Shown here: one piece after another, positions 35,520 to 44,468 of the stretch
Layout: every line of letters begins with the position of its first letter
Position numbering within the stretch: the first letter of the stretch is position 1
Assembly: GCF_000379525.1 (NCBI RefSeq)
Contig: NZ_KB902515.1
Coordinates: 1 to 55,404 of the forward strand
Reading direction: 5' to 3'
From: Lamprocystis purpurea DSM 4197
GTDB taxonomy: Bacteria > Pseudomonadota > Gammaproteobacteria > Chromatiales > Chromatiaceae
Length of the DNA: 55,404 nt
Position numbers and translations under genes: made by a program
Notes under the pieces: model-generated
What the model saw: the letters and a program-made list of their open reading frames with translations, nothing else
Databases searched by the model: none
What the model was told of the DNA's origin: nothing

Positions 35520-37358
35520 CTACCGACCTTGCTCCTGAGGGAAACACCGACGCAAATGCTGCGGATCGGAGGCCTTGGTCAAAACGCTGACCAACACCAG
35601 GGTCAGGAGCGACAGCGGCAGGGCGATGATGATCGGATCCACCGACGGCCAGTTGGGATAGTCCGCCAGGAGGCTGGTCTTGCCGCCGGTGACCAGTTGC
35701 ACCAACCCGATAGCGCTCGCCTCCTTGGCCTTGACCAGCAGCAGCCAGCACAGCGAGACCAGCATCCCCACCGTCATCGAGGCCAGGGCACCGGCACGGG
35801 TCGCCCGCCGCCAGAAGAGACCGCCGAGATAGGCCGGCAGGAAGCTCGCGGCACACAGGCCGAAGAAGATCGCGGTGAAGCGCGCGATCACATAGCCCTC
35901 GCGGACGTTGTAACTGATGCTGACGGCGACCAGCAGACCGAGCATGATGGCGATGCGCATCACCAGCACGCTGGGCTCGCTGCCGTGCTTGCCGGTAAGG
36001 CGCTCGTAGAGATCGCGCCCGGCAGCCGTTCCGATGGTGTGGAACTGGCTCGACATGGTACTCATGGCCGCCGCCAGCAGCGCCAGAAAGAACACCAGCC
36101 CGAACCAGCGCGGCAGGGCCGTGCTGATGAAGGTCGGGATGATCTGGTCGGCGTCACCCTTGGCATAGACCACCGCGGGCGCGCGCCCGCTGACCAGGTC
36201 CAGCGTGGCGCCGTGGACATCCTGGGCGGGTTCATGCGCGGCAACGACCATTGGCGCCGTCGCCGGCTGATTGGTCTTGGGGTTGATCACCGGCGCCCAG
36301 CGGCCGGGTGCCGTTTCTTCCATCAGCCCCACGAGCGCATGCCGGCGCTCCGCGTCGATCATCTTGACCACCTGCCCCTTGAGCAGCGGCCCGTGCTGGG
36401 CGAACCAGGCGTTGGACAGGCTGCCGACCAGGTAAGGCGTCCCCACCATCAGCAGGATGAAAATGGCGCCGATCGGCACCGCCCGATCCAGTTCGCGGCG
36501 ACTGCGCACGGTCATGAATCGCACCACCAACTGAGGCTGGGCCAGCACGCCGATACCGACACCCAGAATGATCGCCGTGACCACGGTCCACCACAGGTCG
36601 TAGCCGGCCGCCCCCCACCCGAACCTGGGCATGGCGGTCCAGCCCTGGTGACCCATGGCCTGCAAGGGCGCGGGCACCAGATCGGCCATCTCGGTCAGGT
36701 ACCGATGCGCCGGCTCGACCCCGCCCAGGCTCGCGTAGGTAAACCACAGTAGGTAGGCCATGGCCAGGATCATGATCAAACCCTGGAAGGTGTCGGTATA
36801 CATCACCGCCTTGAGCCCGCCGGGGATCACATAGGCCGCGGTGATCAGGGCGAACACCAGCAGGGCCACCTCGAACTCCACCCCGAACTGGGTGGCGGCA
36901 AAAACGGCGCCGCCGGTCATCACCGCCGCCGAATAGAGCGGCATGAACAGGACGATCAGCAGCCCGGCGAACACCTGGACACCCTTGCTCTGATAGCGCG
37001 CACCGAGCAGCTCCGGGAAGGTGTGCACGCCCAGCCGATGGCCCAGGCGCCGGGTCGGCTCCCCCAGCACGGTAAAGGCCAGCAGGATGCCGATGGCGAT
37101 GTTGACGAAGGTCAGCCACATCAGGCTCATGCCGAAGAGTCCGGCGACCCCGCCGAAACCGACGATGGCCGCGGTGGAGATGAAGGTGGCGCCATAGGAC
37201 ACCGCCATGATGATCGGGTGGACCGAGCGCCCGCCGACCAGATAGTCCGCCGCCGTCCGGGTGCGCCGATACCCGAGCCAGCCTAAATAGCCGGTGGTCA
37301 GCAGGTAGCCGATCACGACGACGATATCCACCCAATTGACTGCAGAATGTCCGACCAC
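35520..37358 (-). CDS. Sodium:solute symporter (SSS family), copy 2
   Basis: The protein has 612 residues, a tandem duplicate of the gene at 33514. It shares GGLKAVMYTDTFQGLIMI, the same hydrophilic insert and the same start region (VGHSAVNWVDIVV against TGHSAVGWVDIVV). GTG at 37358 is chosen: AAGGAG lies 6 nt before it and it lines up with the ATG of copy 1. Differences cluster in the insert (KMIDAERRHALVGLMEE against KEIDAERGHALVGLMKE). It is first in the operon, and the IS607-type element sits about 80 nt upstream, where its promoter would be expected. Confidence 0.88.
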   Translation of the reverse strand: MVGHSAVNWVDIVVVIGYLLTTGYLGWLGYRRTRTAADYLVGGRSVHPIIMAVSYGATFISTAAIVGFGGVAGLFGMSLMWLTFVNIAIGILLAFTVLGEPTRRLGHRLGVHTFPELLGARYQSKGVQVFAGLLIVLFMPLYSAAVMTGGAVFAATQFGVEFEVALLVFALITAAYVIPGGLKAVMYTDTFQGLIMILAMAYLLWFTYASLGGVEPAHRYLTEMADLVPAPLQAMGHQGWTAMPRFGWGAAGYDLWWTVVTAIILGVGIGVLAQPQLVVRFMTVRSRRELDRAVPIGAIFILLMVGTPYLVGSLSNAWFAQHGPLLKGQVVKMIDAERRHALVGLMEETAPGRWAPVINPKTNQPATAPMVVAAHEPAQDVHGATLDLVSGRAPAVVYAKGDADQIIPTFISTALPRWFGLVFFLALLAAAMSTMSSQFHTIGTAAGRDLYERLTGKHGSEPSVLVMRIAIMLGLLVAVSISYNVREGYVIARFTAIFFGLCAASFLPAYLGGLFWRRATRAGALASMTVGMLVSLCWLLLVKAKEASAIGLVQLVTGGKTSLLADYPNWPSVDPIIIALPLSLLTLVLVSVLTKASDPQHLRRCFPQEQGR

Positions 37359-37404
37359 GAGCGTCTCCTTGTAGGCTGTACCGCGCGTTTTGCCCGCCGA
37401 CATT

Positions 37405-37600
37405 GGCACGACGGGGCGCGCGGCAGAATACTGTTCCTAAAATTCTGAGCAAAGTTGCTCGGGGATGAAGTTAGGATTTATCCGCACTTGGTTGATAGGC
37501 ATTGCGGCCTGCAACTCAAGCCCCTTGACGCTCAGTTGCGCCGGAGAACGCGACAGCAGGACCCGTCGAACGTCCCGGTGCGGCATGTACCGCTTGATCT
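37405..37600 (-). ncRNA. Candidate guide (omega) RNA region at the tnpB 3' end
   Basis: In known TnpB elements the guide RNA overlaps the 3' end of tnpB and runs past the element edge. Here the last codons contain a hairpin, GAGCAA-CT-TTGCTC, just before the stop, close to the presumed element end. No direct sequence proof of transcription exists; the span is a guess from family layout. Confidence 0.35.
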
Positions 37601-38840
37601 CGGGGTCCGCGAGCCTTGCCAGCACATTCAGAGCCGCGTTATGGTCGGCCTGCAGAACGTCCCCGGTGACCCGGTAAAACTTGTCGCCACGGCGCGTGCC
37701 TTCCAGCAAGCCTGTGGTCGAGTCCATTTGCGACGTGTAGGAACCATTGACGAGCACATGCTCGGCATCACGCTGCTCACACACCGAGTCCAGGGCCTCG
37801 GCGAGCACGCCTTTCGCCCATGAACTCATGCGTCGGTTGTATCGCTTCCATTGCTGTTTTTGGGCAATGGGCGAGGTTAAATCTTCGGAGACCACCAGGG
37901 CCGCCTTATCCACGATAGAATGCGCCGATTGATAGGCGATCGTGCGCAAGCGCTGCTTGGTGCGGACCCTTCTCGCCTCAAGCTTTTTGCGACCCAGGTT
38001 ATTCGTTAGAATCCGGTCGGCCTTGGCTTGGTTGCCGCGCTTACGGTGCTTCTTTTCCAACGCATGAAGCTGGTTGCGCAGCTGACCCGTCTTGGCGCCC
38101 GTGTCGCTATACGCGGTCAGTACGTCACCAAAGGCCTGCCCATGCGCGGCGCCGTCGGAGTCCGTAAACGCTTCGGTGTAGCCCTTGTCGATCCCGAGCG
38201 CCTGAACCCCGTGCGGGCGTCCGGCCTCCTTGTCGACCGCGTAGTGGATTTCCGTGAAGCCGTCCTTCACGCAAACACGGAGGTTGCTGCCAGTCAGGTC
38301 GACGTTCTTGCCGTTGGACGTCGTAACCAACCGGATGTGATCGCCGTACTTCGGGGCGACGCGGATCGTGATCACCAGTTGGCCGTCGATCACCGCGGAC
38401 GCCTGTTTGTCGGAGCGGACAATGAACTGGTTGGCCGTGTGACTGACGCCGTGCCGGAAGTGCTTGCGCATCTGGCGATGGAGAAAGGGCTCGTCCATCC
38501 ACCGATCGGCTTTGAGTAGGGTGTAGAGCCGTGCCCGCTCGGCTGGGTCCGCGGTCTTGGCAGCGATGGCCTGTCGCACTTTGAGCTTCGCCGCGGCCTT
38601 GTACGTCAGGATATCGTTGACCACATCCTTGGTGGTTTCGTTTCGGATGGTGCCGTCAACCCCCAGTCCCGCATAGATGTCTCGGGCGCTGATGGCCTTA
38701 CGGATGTCGCTCGCGGACTTGCCGACAGTACCCAGCGCACCGTATCGCCGCCAAATATCGGCGCGCAGGTAGCCTATGGCTTGGCAGATGGGCCCCAATG
38801 CGCCGGGGACGTTCGCTTGGAGGGTACGCGTGACTTTCAT
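37437..38840 (-). CDS. tnpB: TnpB-family RNA-guided nuclease, zinc-finger cysteines missing
   Basis: The protein has 467 residues. The RuvC-type active site is visible: Asp in GIDKGYTEAF, Glu in LVVSEDLTSPIA and Asp in VLQADHNAALNVLARL. Between the last two, where most TnpB proteins have CxxC...CxxC, this one reads YTSQMDSTTGLLEG and FYRVTGDVLQ with no cysteine. A tail of about 60 residues follows the last motif. The family cuts DNA using a guide RNA made from the element end, and helps the element persist. The gene is intact and overlaps tnpA by 4 nt. Confidence 0.87.
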   Translation of the reverse strand: MKVTRTLQANVPGALGPICQAIGYLRADIWRRYGALGTVGKSASDIRKAISARDIYAGLGVDGTIRNETTKDVVNDILTYKAAAKLKVRQAIAAKTADPAERARLYTLLKADRWMDEPFLHRQMRKHFRHGVSHTANQFIVRSDKQASAVIDGQLVITIRVAPKYGDHIRLVTTSNGKNVDLTGSNLRVCVKDGFTEIHYAVDKEAGRPHGVQALGIDKGYTEAFTDSDGAAHGQAFGDVLTAYSDTGAKTGQLRNQLHALEKKHRKRGNQAKADRILTNNLGRKKLEARRVRTKQRLRTIAYQSAHSIVDKAALVVSEDLTSPIAQKQQWKRYNRRMSSWAKGVLAEALDSVCEQRDAEHVLVNGSYTSQMDSTTGLLEGTRRGDKFYRVTGDVLQADHNAALNVLARLADPEIKRYMPHRDVRRVLLSRSPAQLSVKGLELQAAMPINQVRINPNFIPEQLCSEF

Positions 38841-39466
38841 TCGCAGACTGCTGTGGGTGTACTGATCTTTACATCGGGGAAGTCGTCCTTGATTTCCTTC
38901 TGGTACTTGCGCATTCCATCCAGGCGACCACTGAAGGTGTGGACGATAGCGATCAGATCCTCAACCATTTCTTGTTGTGGCGACAGGGATTCCTGGTTCA
39001 CTACCACCACCTCGCACCCGTTCTGTCTGGCGATATGCTCGAACAGGTCGAAGCCGAACCGCATCAGCCGATCCTTATGAGCGACCAGAAGCCGTTGAAC
39101 CTCGCCACGCGCAACCCGATCCGCCAAGGCCAGAAACCGCTTGCGCTTGAAGTTCATCCCGCCGCCAATCTCCTGAATCCACTCGTCAACGGCGACTCCT
39201 GCGCCTTGGCAGTAAACTTCCATCGCCTTCACCTGTGACGCCAGATCGTCCTTTTGCCCGGCGCCACTGACTCGGCAGTACACCACGACATCACGTTTCT
39301 CCGTTACCCCGCCGATCAGCAGCCGAACATCCGAATCATCAAAATAGCGATGCCCTGACGGATGGCGCTTCGCAACCAGTTTGCCTTCACGCTCCCAGCG
39401 CCGAATCGTCGATGGCGCTTTGCCAACACGCTTGGCGAACTCACTCATCCGATAAATCTTGCTCAT
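38837..39466 (-). CDS. tnpA: IS607-family serine recombinase TnpA
   Basis: The protein has 209 residues. An N-terminal MerR-like helix-turn-helix (MSEFAKRVGKAPSTIRRWER) is followed by a small serine-recombinase domain: VVVYCRVSGAGQKDDLASQ with the catalytic Ser, and VAHKDRLMRFGFDLFEHI. This is the transposase of IS607-type elements. The ATG at 39466 has no ribosome site and lies only 7 nt after a good -10 box, so the message may be leaderless. A second in-frame ATG at 39448 would cut into the DNA-binding domain. Confidence 0.9.
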   Translation of the reverse strand: MSKIYRMSEFAKRVGKAPSTIRRWEREGKLVAKRHPSGHRYFDDSDVRLLIGGVTEKRDVVVYCRVSGAGQKDDLASQVKAMEVYCQGAGVAVDEWIQEIGGGMNFKRKRFLALADRVARGEVQRLLVAHKDRLMRFGFDLFEHIARQNGCEVVVVNQESLSPQQEMVEDLIAIVHTFSGRLDGMRKYQKEIKDDFPDVKISTPTAVCE

Positions 39467-39473
39467 CTGCACT

Positions 39474-39501
39474 ATTGTAAGCACAAATGAACATATTTCA
39501 A
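39474..39501 (-). promoter_or_regulatory. Sigma-70-type promoter of tnpA
   Basis: On the minus strand TTGAAA (39496-39501) is followed after 16 nt by TACAAT (39474-39479). The predicted start of transcription falls on or within 1-2 nt of the tnpA ATG. The rest of the gap 39510-39688 holds a GGCCGCTCCTACGG-type repeat fragment similar to 52966-53015 and nothing else I recognise. Confidence 0.65.
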
Positions 39502-39688
39502 GCAACAGTTGTTGTCTCCTGGTTGGCAATCGTGATTCGAATGTTGCGCCGGAGGCCGCTCCTACGGGGGTCGCGGCGCGGCTTTCACGGTAACATGCTG
39601 GCCCTACGAGGCTGGCGGCCGAGCGCTAACTGCCAGAATTCAAGATAAAACCCCAGCGTGTTCGCTACGGAACACCGAGGATGGCAAC

Positions 39689-40048
39689 GTGGAAAGTTAC
39701 AAGGTCGTGCGACCCGAGCACCTCAATCACTTCGGGTATCTGTTCGGGGGCTTCATGCTCATGTGGGTGGATGAGATCTCCTGGATCGCGGCCAGCCGCG
39801 ACTATCCAGGGTGCAGTTTCGTCACGGTGAGCATGGACAAGGTGGAATTCCGCCGCGGGGTGCATCAGGGCGCCGTGCTGCGCTTCGCCGTGCGCAAACT
39901 CCACTCGGGCAAGACCTCGGTGGAATACGAGGTGCAGGTCTATGCCGATGACCTGGAGACCGGGACCGAGGAGGCCATTTTCCAGACCCACATCCGCTTC
40001 GTCTGCCTCGACGCCATGGGTAAGAAGACCTTACTGCCACGGCGCTGA
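39689..40048 (+). CDS. Hotdog-fold acyl-CoA thioesterase
   Basis: The protein has 119 residues, a single hotdog domain. The segment HLNHFGYLFGGFMLMWVDEI is the substrate-binding helix and loop of YciA/BFIT-type thioesterases, with the catalytic acidic residue in DE. It begins at GTG with GAGG 8 nt upstream; an ATG 8 nt earlier is out of frame. It probably hydrolyses acyl-CoA. It converges with another hotdog gene 3 nt away. Confidence 0.8.
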   Translation: MESYKVVRPEHLNHFGYLFGGFMLMWVDEISWIAASRDYPGCSFVTVSMDKVEFRRGVHQGAVLRFAVRKLHSGKTSVEYEVQVYADDLETGTEEAIFQTHIRFVCLDAMGKKTLLPRR

Positions 40049-40051
40049 AGC

Positions 40052-40417
40052 TCAGGCTTTCTTGCGGTGGACGGTTCCGGTAAAGAGACCGATCAACTCC
40101 CCACCGCTCTGCACCTCCACCTGATAGACCCCGGTCCGGCGGGTCAGGCTGACCTCGCGGGCGACCGCCTCGATGGTGTCGCCGACCGCGGTCGCCTTGA
40201 AATACTCCATGTGGGCACTCAGGGACACGGCCAGCGGTCCGTGTGAGTTGGAGGCCAGGGCGAAGGCCGAGTCGGCCAGGGTGAACAGCAAACCGCCGTG
40301 GGCCGAACCCCAGTTGTTCAGATGCTCGGGCCGCAGTTGGACCCGCATCCGCGCCTGGCCGGGGCCGGTGATCTCGCCCTCGAATCCGAGGGCGGTCATG
40401 AAAGGATCCAAGTGCAT
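40052..40417 (-). CDS. PaaI-type hotdog thioesterase
   Basis: The protein has 121 residues. The signature HLNNWGSAHGGLLFTLADSA, then FALASNSHG, is that of PaaI/YbgC-like thioesterases, whose HGG loop and Asp bind and hydrolyse the thioester. ATG at 40417 follows AGGAG by 6 nt; an in-frame ATG lies at 40435 with no ribosome site. It is downstream of cytochrome b561 in the same direction. Confidence 0.83.
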   Translation of the reverse strand: MHLDPFMTALGFEGEITGPGQARMRVQLRPEHLNNWGSAHGGLLFTLADSAFALASNSHGPLAVSLSAHMEYFKATAVGDTIEAVAREVSLTRRTGVYQVEVQSGGELIGLFTGTVHRKKA

Positions 40418-40434
40418 GGGGATCTCCTGATGCA

Positions 40435-40992
40435 TCAGCCCGCCGTCCGCCCCCAGGGCAGCATGCGCTCCAGGGTCCCGTCGCGCAGGGTGTACTGGTG
40501 CCAGAGGGCGGCGACCACATGCAGGCCGATCACCACGTAGAAAAAGATCTCCATGGGCTCACCGTGCAGGATGTGCATCAGGTCATTGATCTGTGGCGAT
40601 TCACCGATCAGCGAGGGCACCTGGACGCCAAAAAACTCGACGGTGCGGCCCTTGGAAACGACCCGCAGGTAGCCGAACACCGGGACCAACAGGGTGGCGA
40701 GATTGAGCATCAGATGGACCGCCTTGGCGGCCAGCATGATCCAGGGGGACCCCGGGATCGGCGCCGGCTGAGTACTGATGCGGCTCCACAGAATACGCAC
40801 GATCACGATCAGAAACAGCAGGATACCGAGCGAGATGTGCAAATGCAGCCACTCGGTGCGAAGCTCCGAATCCTTGGGCGCGGCCGAGCGTAGGCTGTCG
40901 GTGACCAGCATCGCGATCATCATCAGCACGACCGACCAGTGAAAAAGCTGGGAGATCAATCCGTAACGTTGGGGTGTTGCAGTCTGGGTCAT
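40435..40992 (-). CDS. Cytochrome b561 (CybB-like)
   Basis: The protein has 185 residues with four membrane helices. Histidines that would bind two haems are in SQLFHWSVVLM, WLHLHISLGILL, AVHLMLNLATLL and IGLHVVAALWHQY. The family oxidises quinol or passes electrons to periplasmic acceptors such as superoxide. The upstream region 40993-41285 is shared with the divergent sulP gene; I see no clear promoter there. Confidence 0.85.
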   Translation of the reverse strand: MTQTATPQRYGLISQLFHWSVVLMMIAMLVTDSLRSAAPKDSELRTEWLHLHISLGILLFLIVIVRILWSRISTQPAPIPGSPWIMLAAKAVHLMLNLATLLVPVFGYLRVVSKGRTVEFFGVQVPSLIGESPQINDLMHILHGEPMEIFFYVVIGLHVVAALWHQYTLRDGTLERMLPWGRTAG

Positions 40993-41285
40993 GGTGTTGG
41001 GAATCTCGGTAGGTTGGAAAGCCCCTTATGATGGCACAGGAATCGGCGCGCGGCAGGGGCATTGATCAATCGCGGCGTACCCCGCCCGACGCGGAGTTAG
41101 GATCCGTTCAGACCGACCGGCTGAAGATCGGCGGGAAACCGGCGGTTCCTCATGGTAAGATTTTAGAAAATTAGCGGGTTCTTCGATAGGCCGACAGTGT
41201 CGGGACACACTCTGCGGACTGCCGCTCGACCCGACGCGTCCAACACCGCTGCTCCGCCCCCGGCCCCCACCGCAGGAATGACGAC

Positions 41286-43046
41286 ATGACCCGGTCCGCG
41301 CTCGCCCCCGCCCTGAGCTGGTTGACACCTTTCATGAAATGGGCGCCGGGCCTGACCCGCCGTGATGCCAAGGCCGACCTCATTGCCGCCCTGACTGGCG
41401 CCATTGTCGTGCTGCCGCAAGGCGTCGCCTTCGCCGTCATCGCGGGTATGCCGCCGCAGTACGGACTCTACGCCGGCATGATCCCGGCCATCATCGCCGC
41501 GCTGTTCGGGTCGTCGCGGCACCTGGTGTCAGGTCCGACCACGGCCGCCTCGGTAGTGCTGTTCTCCGCGCTGTCCGGGTTCGCGACACCAGGCTCGGCA
41601 GACTACGTGATGTTGGCGCTGACACTCACCTTCATGGTCGGAGTCATCGAACTCTCCCTGGGCCTGGCGCGGATGGGCGCCCTGGTCAATTTCATCTCAC
41701 ACTCGGTGGTGGTCGGTTTTACCGCCGCCGCCGCCGTCCTGATCGCGGCGAAGCAGCTCAAATACTTCTTTGGCGTCGACATGAACAGTGCGGGACACCT
41801 CCATGAGATTCTCATCGAGTTCGGGCACCATGTGATCGAAATCAGCCCGGCGGAGACCCTGGTCGCCACGGTGACCTTGCTGACCGGCATCGCGGTCAAA
41901 CGCTGGGTCCCGCGCATTCCCTATATGATCGTGGCCATGCTGGTCGGGAGTCTGCTCGCGACCGTCATGAACCGCTGGTTCGGCGACCTGTTCGGCGACG
42001 CCATCGCCACCGTGGGAGCACTGCCCAGCACATTGCCGCCGCTCTCGGCCCCCACGCTGACGCTGGAAAACATCCGCGACCTGGCACCCACGGCGCTGGC
42101 GGTCACCCTCTTCGCACTCACCGAGGCGGTCTCGATCGGGCGCTCACTGGCCGCCCGCGGCGGTTACCGCATCGACGGCAATCAGGAGTTCATCGGCCAG
42201 GGGCTGTCGAACATCGCCGGGTCCTTCTTTTCCGGCTATGTCGCCACCGGCTCCTTCAACCGCAGCGGCGTCAACTACGAGGCCGGCGCCCGAACCCCGC
42301 TGGCCGCGATCCTGGGCGGTGTGTTCCTGATGGCCATCGTCCTATTGGTCGCACCACTGGCAAGCTACCTACCCAAGGCGGCCATGGCCGGCGTGCTCTT
42401 CCTGGTCGCCTGGGGGCTGATCGACTTCAAGGAGATTCGTCACATCCTGCATTCGTCCATGCGTGAGACCTCGGTCTTCCTGGTCACCTTCGCCGCCGCG
42501 CTCTTCCTGGAACTGACGTTCGCCATCTTTGCCGGTGTGCTGTTGTCCCTGGTGCTCTATCTGGAGCGCACCTCGCGCCCGCGTATCGTCACCCGGACGC
42601 CGGACCCGCACCTGCCGGGCCGCGCCTTCTCCAGCGATCCCGAGCTCAAGCAATGCCCGCAACTGCGTTTCCTGCGCATCGACGGATCGCTCTTCTTCGG
42701 CTCGGTCCCCCATGTCCAGGATGCCTTCGATCGCCTGCGTGCCGAGCATCCTGAGCAGAAACACCTCGCCCTGATCGCCAGCGGGATCAACTTCGTCGAC
42801 CTTCAGGGCGCCGAGGCGCTGACGGACGAGGCCCAGCAGCGCCGCGCCGACGGCGGCGACATGTATCTGATCAAGGTCAAACAGCGCGTGTGGGACATGC
42901 TGGGCCAGTGTGGTTGTATGCACGAGCGCGATGAGCGCAACGTCTTCCAGTCCGAGGAGGTAGCCATCCGGGCGATCTACCAGAAACTGGACAAATCAGT
43001 GTGCGCCACCTGCGAGGCGCGCATTTTCGGCGAGTGCAGCCGTTAG
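41286..43046 (+). CDS. SulP-family anion permease with STAS domain
   Basis: The protein has 586 residues. About 10-14 membrane helices include GAIVVLPQGVAFAVIAGMPP and SSRHLVSGPTTAASVV, the sulfate-transporter signature, and YVATGSFNRSGVNYEAGART. A C-terminal STAS domain (from about 450) contains LIASGINFVDLQGAEALTDE. The extreme C-terminus holds a cysteine set (CATCEARIFGEC) that might bind metal. Members move sulfate, bicarbonate or other anions. It stands alone, so the substrate is open. Confidence 0.87.
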   Translation: MTRSALAPALSWLTPFMKWAPGLTRRDAKADLIAALTGAIVVLPQGVAFAVIAGMPPQYGLYAGMIPAIIAALFGSSRHLVSGPTTAASVVLFSALSGFATPGSADYVMLALTLTFMVGVIELSLGLARMGALVNFISHSVVVGFTAAAAVLIAAKQLKYFFGVDMNSAGHLHEILIEFGHHVIEISPAETLVATVTLLTGIAVKRWVPRIPYMIVAMLVGSLLATVMNRWFGDLFGDAIATVGALPSTLPPLSAPTLTLENIRDLAPTALAVTLFALTEAVSIGRSLAARGGYRIDGNQEFIGQGLSNIAGSFFSGYVATGSFNRSGVNYEAGARTPLAAILGGVFLMAIVLLVAPLASYLPKAAMAGVLFLVAWGLIDFKEIRHILHSSMRETSVFLVTFAAALFLELTFAIFAGVLLSLVLYLERTSRPRIVTRTPDPHLPGRAFSSDPELKQCPQLRFLRIDGSLFFGSVPHVQDAFDRLRAEHPEQKHLALIASGINFVDLQGAEALTDEAQQRRADGGDMYLIKVKQRVWDMLGQCGCMHERDERNVFQSEEVAIRAIYQKLDKSVCATCEARIFGECSR

Positions 43047-43136
43047 GTCCGTGCGTGCTGAGAGGTACCATCCATGGCTCTGGATTCCGGCATCCTGACG
43101 GAATGACGGTTCAGACTCACGCCGGCCGCCGGCCGC

Positions 43137-43952
43137 TCAGGCCCCGGCGTTGACCTCATGGGTCCACACCTGGAAGCTCTTCAGCGTATTGGGGCCGAAG
43201 GTGTTGGTGAGTGCGACATCGGCCGCATCACGTCCGCGCGCGATCAACACCCGGCCGATCCGCGGCGTATTGTTGCGAGCGTCGAAAGTATGCCATTGGC
43301 CGCCCAGGTAGACTTCGAACCAGGCGGCGAAATCCATTGGGCTATAGGGCGGCGGCTGTCCGATATCACTCAGATAGCCGGTGCAGTAGCGGGCCGGGAT
43401 ATTCATGCAGCGGCAGAAGGCGACCGCCAGATGCGTAAAATCGCGACAAACACCGACCCGCTCATTGAAGGCTTCCCAGGCCGTTCGGGTGGCCCGGGCG
43501 TGCGCGTAACCAAAGGTAATATGCTGATGGACAAAGTCGCAAATGGCCTGAACGCGCCCCCAACCCACGGGTGCCGTGTGGAACAGCGCCCAAGCCGCCT
43601 CGGACAGCAGATCGGTTTCACAATACCGGCTGCCCAGGAGGAACAGCAGGGTTTCTTCGGGCAGTTCCTGCACCAGGTGCTGCTGGGCGGAGGGGACGAC
43701 CGGATCACGCTCACCCCGGTCGTTCACCACCGCATCGGTCGACAAGCGAAGTTCGCCCTGGGGCGCGACGATGCGGCTGCACCAGTTGCCGAAGCTATCG
43801 CGATAGGCGGTGATCGGGACGGACGGACGGGTGATCAGATGATCGGGAACCACGAGATCGGAAGCGCGCGTGAAATGGATGTGCAGCGACAACAGCATTG
43901 GTGTCGGCTGCGGGCAGTCATAGATCAATTCATAACCGACCCGGATGTGCAT
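43137..43952 (-). CDS. Transglutaminase-like cysteine peptidase family protein
   Basis: The protein has 271 residues, without a signal peptide. The N-terminal part (ELIYDCPQPTPMLL) is the beta domain common to bacterial transglutaminase-like proteins. The catalytic triad is visible as Cys169 in VGVCRDFTHLA, His221 in GQWHTF and Asp224 in FDARN. It may act as a peptidase or amidase; no target is indicated by neighbours. It converges with the permease gene. Confidence 0.83.
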   Translation of the reverse strand: MHIRVGYELIYDCPQPTPMLLSLHIHFTRASDLVVPDHLITRPSVPITAYRDSFGNWCSRIVAPQGELRLSTDAVVNDRGERDPVVPSAQQHLVQELPEETLLFLLGSRYCETDLLSEAAWALFHTAPVGWGRVQAICDFVHQHITFGYAHARATRTAWEAFNERVGVCRDFTHLAVAFCRCMNIPARYCTGYLSDIGQPPPYSPMDFAAWFEVYLGGQWHTFDARNNTPRIGRVLIARGRDAADVALTNTFGPNTLKSFQVWTHEVNAGA

Positions 43953-44284
43953 AATGAGCCTCTATCAGTCAGGTGATTGGTGCCACAGTTGGTCCGGCGA
44001 ACCGGATCACGCGGGTGGACACCGCTAAGGCCCTGCGGGGGCACGGCGTTCAATCCCAGAGTAACACCCCGCCACGCTGATGACATCGCATTGCGACCGT
44101 GCAGCGGATCGCCAACAGCCCGCGGGGTCATTCAGTCAGCTGCCCAGCCGCTCGGTCATCGTCACCGAGCGATCCCGTGTGAGCGGCCTCCGACCGCAAC
44201 ACGGTACCGCGGTGAACGCCGATGTGCGCTGTCCCGCGAGCTCGCATCGCGGCCGCAGGCCCCTCCTCCAAATTTTGGCGACAT
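43953..44284. other. Gene-free stretch with a hairpin
   Basis: No convincing coding sequence. A stem of 8 bp (CGCTCGGT / ACCGAGCG, 44149-44171) with a 7-nt loop lacks a T-tract, so it is probably not a terminator. Confidence 0.5.
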
Positions 44285-44468
44285 CGCGCGACCCCTGGTG
44301 GATGCGGCGCGCGCGACCGCCGTGCCGGGTCCCTGACACCGAGCGGCGCGCCTTATCCACCCTACAGCGAGCCGGTTTTGTAGGGTGGATAAGCGCAGCG
44401 CATCCACCATCAGCCTCGCGACCGGCACGCTGTTGGCGGCGGCCACCCAAATTTGGAATTGCTGATGC
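44285..44468 (+). repeat. Composite 180-bp dispersed repeat, copy A
   Basis: This copy matches 51893-52071 in reverse orientation over nearly its whole length. It contains two facing arms of the TAGGGTGGATAAGCGC type and ends with CGGCCACCCAAATTTGGAA. There is no coding capacity. It cuts directly into a gene remnant on its right. Confidence 0.85.

Larger units (their letters stand above)
37430..39510 (-). mobile_element. IS607-type insertion sequence (serine recombinase + TnpB)
   Basis: The element holds tnpA (38837-39466) and tnpB (37437-38840), overlapping by ATGA. Serine-recombinase elements of this type have no terminal inverted repeats, so the ends are approximate. The inner edge is placed near 37437, because sequence up to about there (a GGCGG..AGAATAC pattern) still resembles the leader of the other symporter copy. 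The outer edge lies beyond the tnpA promoter. The composition of the outer edge (39470-39510) is clearly AT-richer than the surroundings. Confidence 0.85.
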
